NCBI RefSeq assembly: GCF_014898815.1
Contig: NW_026515407.1
Coordinates: 1-64,000, forward strand
Reading direction: 5' to 3'
DNA from: Panonychus citri
Taxonomy: Eukaryota; Arthropoda; Arachnida; Trombidiformes; Tetranychidae
Length of the DNA stretch: 64,000 nucleotides
In this document: in pieces, positions 53,501-59,970 of the stretch
How positions within the stretch are numbered: the first letter of the stretch is position 1
How the letters are laid out: each line of letters starts with the position of its first letter
Translations under genes and position numbers: made by a program
Notes under the pieces: generated by a model
Seen by the model: the letters and a program-made list of their open reading frames with translations, nothing else
Told to the model about the DNA's origin: nothing
The model's database searches: none

Positions 53501-55673
53501 ATCATCATTAACCAGAATCAATTATCATGATGATTGTCATCCAATGATGATGATCATTACAAGACAATTAATACTAATCGTAAACTCTGTCTTTTTTTTC
53601 CTTGTCTCGCTTTCTAATTTCATGATTAAAACTCAGATGATTCTGGTAAATCTGTTTGCTCAACAAGGTAAGTTAACAAGAACTGATTTTAATGAACAAT
53701 TTAATCAAGAACATGAGAAGGATCATGATGGCGATGGATTAAATGAATTGCTTGGAAAAACATGGAATATTTTTCATTACCTTTCTCTTGCTCATGTTAA
53801 TAAACTTGAAACTTTTGTCAGAACTTTTTGAGAGAAGAAGAAGAAAAAAAAGAATTTACAAAATTCGATAACATGGAAAAACGAAATAGGAAGCAACTAT
53901 TTATGGATCATTAAACTTGATCAGGTTGAGAATCATGATTAGCATGATAATCATTATCATGGTGGTGATTGTACATGTATATATGTAAACAGGGTGAAAA
54001 TTTTGTTGCTCGGTGGGTTTAATGACATTAAAAGTTATTACCATGAAAGAACCTGAGTAAATTCTGTATTCAATGATTTTCTCATTTGCAAATTGAATTC
54101 TCATTTTTCTGTCTCCTCTTTTCTATCACTGGCCTGATTTTTTTCCCTGAGATTTTGTGGTTTCTTTTTCCATGAGGATAAAATCATTTCATCCCTATTC
54201 CTCTGAATCAGAATCCAAAAGTTCTAATAATAATGACATAAAAATGACTATGATTTTCCAGGGGAATCATTTTTTTTTCTCTCTCTCTCGTTCACCATGA
54301 TAACTCCTTCTCTTTCACAATAATGAGAATAATTTTTCTTCTTTTACTTTTCCATCATAATTCATGATGGATTCATATGACGATAATCAACCTGAATGAT
54401 AATCAGCTGTATGGTTGATGATAATGTTGGCAAGTCATCAGCTCATCATCATCATCAAGGTAAATCTGGTGACTTTGATAAGATTGAAAATACACTGGAT
54501 CCATTTAAAGGTTAGTCGGTTGCACGAAATTAATTAGAATTGAATGAGTTTTATCATGAAATCTAATCGATAAGCTTATTAGAATTGAGAATATATTCAA
54601 TTATTGACAATTGTGGGGGTGAAAGATGAATGGATGATTAAAGGTGGGTAAGGTTTTGGCTCTCTATTTCTTATCTTCTTTGTTTTCTTCCACTCTGATT
54701 GACTGAATGAGAGTATAAAAGCAAAATGAATGCTGATGAGAAAAAGAGATGATATTATTAAGAAAACTTAATTAAACGAGTAGATAGAAGCTGAGAATGC
54801 TGAAAATGATGAAGAAAAAAGTTGTTGGAACTTTTTTTCTTCTCTTTCCATTTATTAGAACATCAGAATATTAGGTTACATGGAGATAGACCCCTTCCCT
54901 TAAATTTGTCATTCACCTTTTTCTTTCACCTTCATGGTGAATTTATTATATTATCACATTCATCTATATATTTATATTCAGAATCGAGAGTGTGTCTCCT
55001 GTGAATGATTCTGTTAATGTGCAAATGTATTTACGCGGCGGAAAAGTCGATGAGTTTGAAAGGGGAACATCATTAGAATGTAAAGTAAGCTGTTAATCTA
55101 ATAACATATCGAATTAACAATTAAAAGAGATTCTTACAATCAGGTAGAAAAAGAAACTCCCGGAAGAGATAAATTTTTACGTTCTAACCATTGGTGCTAA
55201 CCTTTAATTCAATTTCTACACATATCGAAAATCAGCTTAAAATTAAATTGTTGAGGAAATTTCCAAGTTAATTGCTTGAAATGGTTTCTTTTTGTCTTAC
55301 TGATTGTCTCCAATTAACTAAACAATTGATTAACTTGCTCGTATTTGTGATCTAATTGCTTGATGTTTAATCTTAATCGCCTTATCAGAGTACAAGGAGC
55401 TATACGATTCAATGGATTCTGGATTCAATATCAACCTTATGAAACCAATTTCAACAAAGATTTCATACAAGGTGACATATCGTTTTTATCAACATCATCT
55501 TTGTTCAACCCTGACATTGAATTGAGAAGACGAGTCATGATCTTTGAACTTTTTCATGTTCGATCTTAAAAAAAAGAAAAGAAATTCAAAAAAGCAACAT
55601 TTTCTTTCGTTTTATTTGTTTTTCTCTTCTTCGATCTATTTTCCTTTCCTTTTCTTGAAGATTCTCAAATCCA

Positions 55674-55719
<46 letters not shown>

Positions 55720-58075
55720 CTTCCTCTCTCTTATCCTGAACTCATACACTCAGGAAATTACTCTTGAGCATTCAAGCAGAATGATTCCCAATCCAATGAT
55801 GTTAACCCGATATCAATAAATCCCTCACCTTTACCATCTAAATTATATTGTTAATCTTTATCCAAACTCATCATTTCCGTTTCCATTTGTTTTCTTTCTC
55901 CCCTTTCCTCTTATGAGTGTATCATTTTGTATCACTTTTCAACCTCCTCCCAAGCCACACACATACACACCACACTCTCCTCTTCCAATAACATCCACTT
56001 TTATATGGTAAATTCATCAATATCTTGAGCCAATAATCTGATCGTTATTTTTATATCTTCCTCATCCTCTTCCTTATCATCAAGTTGATCATCATCTTAA
56101 CCCATTACTTTTTATTATTTTTCCATCTCCCATGATATTTAGGATCCATTGGATAAAATGATATCTTCCTCCGGTGGAGTTGTTTCAACCTCTCCCACTG
56201 TTAATAACAACACCGATGTTACTTATGCAGAGTTATCCCTTTTTTCATCCCATCATCATCATCATCATTATCATCATCATAATCAATGTGATAATATCAA
56301 TAACAATAATAACAATTTCAATAATTCAACCAATAATAATAATAATAATCATCTAAACAATAATAATAATACCAACAATTCAGGAACAATTTCCCGCCGA
56401 AGATTGAAATTTGAACCCACTGAATATGCTACAATTGAATATTTAACAAGCACCACTAACCAACAATCAGCCAATAATCAACATCATCTAAATCATAACA
56501 ATTTAACAATTGATTCAACGGGTAAACACCAGGAAAATATAAATAATAATAATCATAATAAACTGGACAATCGGTCAGCATCAAGCTTTAATAATAATAT
56601 TAACAATAACAATAATAACAATCAAGGGATGATAATGATGACCACAACAATTGAACCGGAAACAGGGGAGATGATGATGATGACAAGAACAGCCAACAAT
56701 CAGTTGATTGCTGATGGTTGTTCAGAGACTGAAGTTTCAATTGAAACTCCGTTAATTGAAAATGTTAAACCAAATTACAGATCTCATGATATCATTGTAA
56801 GTATTTAATTGTTAAAAAAATCTTTACGATAATTAATTAATAGTTTTCATCGTCAACGATAATATGAAAAATGATTAATGAATTAAAAGTAATTCACTTT
56901 AATTTCATTCATATTCTTAATTGTTTATTGTCATTCTAAGTTAATTTAATGAACCATTTTATTATTATTGATTTAGAAACTAAATTTACTTTTAAATTGA
57001 TTTTGATTCTAATGGTTGTGTGATTAAGGTTTACAGTTGATTGTTGTTGGCGATGATTTAAATAATTTCATCATCAAATCTTTGATTAAGGTTTTCATGA
57101 TTGGTAAAATTATTTAAATTGTATCAAAATCAATTTGATTAGTTGATTGTTACTTTAAAATAAATGGTTACAATTTATTTGGAATTAGTTTTTTATCCGA
57201 TTCTAATTAATTATCAAAGATTTTTTTCTTATTATAATTAGTGATTAATTGATTGTCCAGATAGCTTTTTCAGTGGATTTAATTGTTGAAGAAAATGTTT
57301 GTCAACAATTAGACTAAATTGTTACAAGTTTAAGTTTAATTGAGTTGAATTGAAATCCAATCAATACCTGGATTGGTTAAGCCTTAGGATTTAAAGGATT
57401 TTATTTGATTTGTCTTTCTGCCAATTGTAATGTTAACATGATTTATAAATTGTATTGGATTGGATATGGGAATTACTTGGAAATCAAATTGAGATTAAAT
57501 CAACTAGACTTAATTGCTTTGGTGTGTCAATTACTTTAGTCTTTGTGTATCAAGAGTCAAAGTTGATTACATTGAATAGGTTAACTTTCAATTGATTAGT
57601 TGATTAGTTGATCAAGAAAAGTAACAAGGAAAATAAGGTCAATGATTAGAAGGCTGATAATCAATGATTTAAATTGTGATTCAATTTCATTTGAATCAAT
57701 TACCTTTTTTCCAAAATTCACAATTTAATCAAAATTTACAGTTGAAGGTTAATCAATATCTGTTGTATCAATTAGAAACAATTAATCTCTTTAATTGTCA
57801 ATGATTTATTAGAAAATTTCTTCTACAATCTTAATCAAGTTTCCATGTTAATTATCAATAAGTTAATCGAAAACTTTTTCTCAAATATTGAATTTTTCTT
57901 CAATTGTCTTGGTGTAAATATTTAATTTCTTTAATTGTTGAAGATTATTAAGATAAATTATCTTGTATATTTTACTTAATTAACTGATGCTTGATAAGAT
58001 CTAATAATTGATTATTTCTCTATGCAGATACGAAAGGTTTCATCAAGTGATTTAAGGATCGCGACTCCAGTTTGA
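10505..58075 (+). CDS. side: Sidestep-family immunoglobulin-superfamily receptor, 13 coding exons
   Basis: Coding exons: 10505-10676, 10755-11096, 11171-11284, 27218-27421, 31460-31759, 33701-33991, 44300-44587, 47735-48039, 49773-49901, 54460-54510, 55389-55471, 56143-56796, 58028-58075. Together they give about 993 residues if one missing base in exon 8 is allowed for. Order: signal peptide, Ig1-Ig5, Fn3, transmembrane helix, cytoplasmic tail. Family signatures include LWYKGETGIPVYTVD, GEYRCRVDY, RPTLTWWKD, GSRPPARLFWW and VTYAEL. Junctions of exons 1-11 are all phase 1, typical of Ig genes. In Drosophila, Sidestep is an attractant on muscle that guides motor axons through Beaten path; most family members bind Beat proteins. 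By homology this is a surface guidance or adhesion receptor. Which paralogue it is cannot be told from the sequence alone. The 5' and 3' UTR ends are not defined. Confidence 0.88.
10755..11096 (+). CDS. Sidestep-like exon 2: Ig domain 1 (V-type)
   Basis: Residues 58-171. The canonical Cys pair is in SLPCNIT and YRCRV, the Trp in ILWYKG, and the DSGEY motif precedes the second Cys. This is the best-conserved domain of the family, thought to carry the partner-binding face. N-glycosylation sequons: NIT, NKS, NLT. Acceptor TTTAG, donor G|GTAAGT. Confidence 0.88.
11171..11284 (+). CDS. Sidestep-like exon 3: first half of Ig domain 2
   Basis: Residues 172-209. VPPESIFIV, then LVGPFNETSDLSLSCEVYG give the linker and the first Cys of Ig2. 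The domain continues in exon 4 after a 16-kb intron that interrupts it between CEVYG and GQPRP. Splitting at this point keeps phase 1. The acceptor (TAAAAG) has a weak pyrimidine tract. Confidence 0.82.
11285..27217. other. Intron 3 of the sidestep-like gene (15.9 kb)
   Basis: There is no convincing gene on either strand. The open frames seen here (for example 16600-16860, 23105-23353, 24000-24212, 25152-25409) are Ile/Phe/Ser- or Met/Lys-rich translations of AT-rich or microsatellite DNA. Contents: a 73-bp GA tract (17428-17500), a GA tract at about 25174-25200, ATC/GAT clusters (for example 21615-21650), frequent TCATGA and GAACTTTTT motifs. I found no recognisable transposon. Confidence 0.7.
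17428..17500. repeat. GA dinucleotide microsatellite
   Basis: GAGAGAAA units lead into an uninterrupted GA run of about 45 bp. Purine-only on the plus strand. Confidence 0.95.
27218..27421 (+). CDS. Sidestep-like exon 4: second half of Ig domain 2
   Basis: Residues 210-277. RPTLTWWKDDKPL holds the domain Trp, and KITCKAVNSPLTDP the second Cys. It ends in SITINLN before a T|GTAAGT donor. The acceptor is CTTTAG. Confidence 0.87.
27422..31459. other. Intron 4 of the sidestep-like gene (4.0 kb)
   Basis: No gene found. It is AT-rich, with a GA tract near 29872-29893 and GAT/ATC clusters. The open frames at 29124-30357 are shadows of these. Confidence 0.7.
31460..31759 (+). CDS. Sidestep-like exon 5: Ig domain 3
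   Basis: Residues 278-377. First Cys in ELICRVSG, then the family hallmark GSRPPARLFWWLDG with the Trp, second Cys in ELICQAEN. Acceptor AAAAAG after a T-rich tract about 35 bp upstream; donor T|GTAAGT. Confidence 0.87.
31760..33700. other. Intron 5 of the sidestep-like gene (1.9 kb)
   Basis: No gene. It contains GAT and ATC trinucleotide runs (32048-32071, 33163-33190) and a TC tract near 32943-32959. Confidence 0.7.
32048..32071. repeat. GAT trinucleotide microsatellite
   Basis: An uninterrupted run of eight GAT units, with a smaller ATC run about 25 bp further on. Confidence 0.85.
33701..33991 (+). CDS. Sidestep-like exon 6: Ig domain 4
   Basis: Residues 378-474. VPIVNIVLG opens the domain. 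Cys in VYFECII, Trp in VTWIFNG, second Cys in GYYSCSATNSEG. Sequons NQS and NGS are present. Acceptor TTATAG, donor T|GTAAGT. Confidence 0.88.
35295..35738. repeat. Duplicated block, copy 1 (sidestep-like intron 6)
   Basis: The 444 bp starting GGGATGGTGTTGTTGG and ending TCTGGAGATTCAA recur at 62012-62453 in the same orientation. Only a handful of substitutions and a poly-T length change separate the two copies. Confidence 0.92.
35863..35901. repeat. TC and TCAC microsatellite
   Basis: A TC run of about 17 bp passes directly into (CTCA) tetramers. Confidence 0.9.
44300..44587 (+). CDS. Sidestep-like exon 7: Ig domain 5
   Basis: Residues 475-570. SPVCKPFQEVKFGVARNE is the family's linker. 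First Cys in VNISCSVDADPDDV, Trp in FNWMLNN, second Cys in LLCWGSNKVG, followed by DPCSYQVIPA. Acceptor TTCAG, donor A|GTAAGT. Confidence 0.87.
44588..47734. other. Intron 7 of the sidestep-like gene (3.1 kb)
   Basis: No gene. There is a GA tract near 46326-46344 and several AAAAAGTTC/GAACTTTTT motifs. The small open frames (45100-45324, 45497-45727, 46281-46547, 47329-47547) are not gene-like. Confidence 0.7.
47735..48039 (+). CDS. Sidestep-like exon 8: fibronectin III domain, one base short
   Basis: Residues about 571-672. PPDSVTNCTIRNQTLDSL and CLPGDSGGLTQIFFLEVY are clear family Fn3 stretches in one frame. After NSFP the expected continuation (RFTLNIYGSNKKGRSPSVSL) is in the next frame. 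The exon is 305 nt, where phase 1 to phase 1 needs 306. A C-run at 47921-47923 is the likely site of the lost base. Read literally, the frame stops at 47992-47994. The 3' end has a GC donor (CAAG|GCAAGT). Confidence 0.8.
48040..49772. other. Intron 8 of the sidestep-like gene (1.7 kb), GC-AG type
   Basis: It starts with GCAAGT rather than GT. It contains a GA tract near 48867-48890 and no gene. Confidence 0.6.
49773..49901 (+). CDS. Sidestep-like exon 9: transmembrane helix
   Basis: Residues 673-715. After ESTESSFQP comes an uninterrupted hydrophobic run of 23 residues (IIGILIGIIITSLLIMF then GIMICI) and then KIRSDNNSISK, the start of the cytoplasmic side with positive charges. Two AG acceptors nine bases apart (exon start 49773 or 49782) would both keep the frame. 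Donor G|GTAAGT. The longer open frame starting at 49702 reads a different frame and is a shadow. Confidence 0.82.
49902..54459. other. Intron 9 of the sidestep-like gene (4.6 kb)
   Basis: It contains TC/GA tracts (50223-50252, 52322-52351, 53402-53424), dense TCATGA motifs, and a candidate alternative micro-exon at 53637-53667. No other gene. Confidence 0.65.
53637..53667 (+). other. Candidate alternative micro-exon A (cytoplasmic tail)
   Basis: 31 nt between ACTCAG and GTAAGT. Joined to exon 9 in phase 1 it reads DDSGKSVCST and leaves phase 2. That fits candidate exon C (54982-55084) but not exon 10, so A would belong to a different splice chain. Confidence 0.3.
54460..54510 (+). CDS. Sidestep-like exon 10: cytoplasmic
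   Basis: 51 nt, residues 716-732: GKSGDFDKIENTLDPFK. Acceptor ATCAAG, donor G|GTTAGT. It keeps phase 1 and joins smoothly to exon 11. The family has an acidic, variable tail here, so support comes mainly from splice sites and frame. Confidence 0.6.
54982..55084 (+). other. Candidate alternative exon C (cytoplasmic tail)
   Basis: 103 nt between ATTCAG and AAA|GTAAGC. Entered in phase 2 it is open throughout (IESVSPVNDSVNVQMYLRGG, then KVDEFERGTSLECK) and leaves in phase 0, as exon 12 requires. It is locally more GC-rich (ACGCGGCGG) than the introns around it. Confidence 0.35.
55389..55471 (+). CDS. Sidestep-like exon 11: cytoplasmic
   Basis: 83 nt, residues 733-760: EYKELYDSMDSGFNINLM then KPISTKISYK. 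Acceptor TTATCAG, donor AAG|GTGACA. It changes the phase from 1 to 0. Tyr-rich and acidic. Confidence 0.6.
55679..55715. repeat. TC dinucleotide microsatellite
   Basis: About 37 bp of pure TC in intron 11, part of a longer pyrimidine stretch. Confidence 0.95.
56143..56796 (+). CDS. Sidestep-like exon 12: cytoplasmic tail with tyrosine motifs
   Basis: Residues 761-978. It begins DPLDKMISSSGG. DVTYAELSLF (codons from 56215) and RRRLKFEPTEYATIEYL (56398-56448) correspond to the conserved tyrosine motifs at the end of sidestep-family tails. Between and after them are His- and Asn-rich low-complexity tracts (SHHHHHHYHHHN and long AAT/AAC runs). It ends with a conserved-looking segment, ETPLIENVKPNYRSHDII. 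The acceptor is ATTTAG and the donor ATT|GTAAGT in phase 0. Confidence 0.82.
56797..58027. other. Intron 12 of the sidestep-like gene (1.2 kb)
   Basis: AT-rich, with no gene. Unlike the larger upstream introns it has few CATG sites. Confidence 0.7.
58028..58075 (+). CDS. Sidestep-like exon 13: C-terminus
   Basis: 48 nt after CTATGCAG: IRKVSSSDLRIATPV then TGA. The last residues, T-P-V, fit a class I PDZ-domain ligand (S/T-x-hydrophobic). An AATAAA at 58098-58103 follows within 25 bp, perhaps too close to be the main polyA signal. Confidence 0.72.
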   Translation: MRKVSSSDLRIATPV

Positions 58076-58867
58076 TGTAACAATTAACCGTTAATTTAAT
58101 AAATTAGCATATCGATTGATCATCTGATCATATTTACTGGAATTATGAACATATAACTTGATACGATTTGCATACATCAATCAATCAATCATCCAGGAAC
58201 AATTATAATTGGAAACCATTTAGATGCCTTGACTTATATCAACAATTAATTTCGATTAACTAATTGTCTCAATAACAGTTGACCAAATATTTGATTATTT
58301 TGTACCGAGATGATTTGTTTACTTGGACCAAAGATTGAAGCAGTTAAACACCACGAATATCGAGAAAATATCAACAAGTACATTCGAATGTCCATCTTTG
58401 AACATTTAGTTCTCGATTTAAATGTAAATTATTTTTCTAATAATCAAACGATACAATTTTCTTTGTAATACATTTCTATTGATGCTCAACACTTAAATGA
58501 GTAATTTATTTTAAAAGAATATAAAATTCATGTGATTAAAATACTGAATTTGAATGTTTCCCTGTATTTGATTTCGAGAAAAGTCAAAAAAAAAATCAAT
58601 CGATTTCAAGAACCAAATGATAAATAATAAAATGGACGAAAAAATTACAATCACATTAAATGTTTCTTTCGATTATTTAATTGGTCATGAATTTTTTTGA
58701 ATAAAAATTGGAATTTCAGTCTCAATTTATTTTTGATTCATCATCGATCGGTTTAGTTTTGAGAATTGATTAATAAAGGAATTTTTATCAATCGAATTGC
58801 AAATTTTTCTGGTTCACATTTGAAATTCGCGCTCAGAATTTTTGATTTTCTCTGTTTCCACCTATCG
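58076..58867. other. Intergenic region / sidestep-like 3' UTR
   Basis: AT-rich, no reading frame of note. The 3' UTR of the upstream gene must end in here. Confidence 0.5.
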
Positions 58868-58880
58868 GAACATTCTAGTA
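58868..58880. promoter_or_regulatory. Heat-shock element upstream of HSP10
   Basis: GAACATTCTAGTA gives a perfect GAAnnTTC pair and an imperfect third unit (GTA for GAA). It lies about 110 bp before the HSP10 start codon, where HSF1 sites are expected. A TATTTAAA-like box follows near 58909-58916. Confidence 0.55.
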
Positions 58881-58990
58881 GATTTGGTGATCTGCAGCAT
58901 GGTTCATATTTAAACCGGTGAAGTTACAGTTAATTTGATTGTCAATTAATCTTAATTGTTTTGCGATACTCAATCTTTTTTCATTCAATT

Positions 58991-59441
58991 ATGGTAAGTT
59001 AATTGTTACCTTTGGTCATTGGTTCCTTGTGGTGTGTTGATTGTTGTGATTTTCTCAATTCTATTTGGAATTTTTTTGATTTTAAATTTTCTCTTTCACG
59101 TGTTTTTTTTGTGGTTTTTGCTTTTCTTTTTCTCATAGGCTGGTCTAGGAAAACGATTAATTCCTCTATTTGACCGAGTGTTGATTGAGAGATTTGTACC
59201 TGAGGTGAAGACCAAAGGTGGAATCATGATCCCGGAAGCTGCTGCTGGTAAAGTAAATTCTGGCACTGTAGTAGCTGTTGGACCTGGTGCAAGGACCGAT
59301 GATGGTAAAGTTGTTCCCACCGCTGTTAAAGAAGGTGACAAAGTATTACTCCCGGAATATGGTGGACACAAGATAGAGTTCAACTCGAAAGAATATTTTC
59401 TTTTCCGTGAAAATGAAATTTTAGGTAAATGGTCCGAATAA
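58991..59441 (+). CDS. HSPE1: 10 kDa mitochondrial chaperonin (HSP10/GroES)
   Basis: Exon 1 is just the ATG (58991-58993), followed at once by GTAAGT. Exon 2 is 59139-59441. The 101-residue product is the usual length. It begins MAGLGKRLIPLFDRVLIERF, has the mobile loop that contacts HSP60 (KTKGGIMIPEAAAGK), then VVAVGPGAR, VLLPEYGGHKIE and the terminal FRENEILGKW. It caps the HSP60 ring in the mitochondrial matrix and aids folding of imported proteins. A heat-shock element lies upstream. A variant polyA signal, ATTAAA, is at 59572-59577. A single-codon first exon makes the start easy to miss; the open frame alone would begin at residue 14 or so. Confidence 0.95.
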
Positions 59442-59970
59442 TTTGGTTTGACCTAGTTGAGTATCAGCCCCGTACATCATCTAACCAGAATTCCTTAGTC
59501 CAAAGATATTAGATTTCTATTAGAACTTTACAATTCATGTAACCACAACACTTAAATTTTGCCATTTTGGAATTAAATTACATTTTTTTCGTAGAAAAAA
59601 AAATCATTCAAAAATGATGTCAATTTTCTTCGGCTAAACCAATTTATTCTTTAATTGTCAATCTTAATTATCTTTACAATCTAATCACAAATAGAATTGG
59701 TAAAAAACCTTCAACGTGATTTCCAAGCGAACTGAAGACAAGACCTTGAAAAGAATGAAAGTTAAGATTGTTACCATTTACATCCAATTGATGAAATTAA
59801 TCTTCAGTTAATTACACGAATAAGAAAGTTGATCAATTAACCTTTTTCACGTTCATATAAAAGACAATCGATTCATCCATTTAATTTTAATTCTCCGCAA
59901 TCAAAGACTTTGTTTTGTTCATCTTTTCCTCTCTCCAATTGATTGTCTCAATTTTCACGGAGAAAAAGTC
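59442..59970. promoter_or_regulatory. Region between HSP10 and ACSF2, with a TATA box
   Basis: No gene. TATAAAAG at 59856-59863 lies about 110 bp before the ACSF2 start codon and is a good TATA box candidate. Confidence 0.5.

Noticed and set aside
59096..59383. 95-residue minus-strand frame over HSP10
   Set aside because: An antisense shadow of the HSP10 coding exon.
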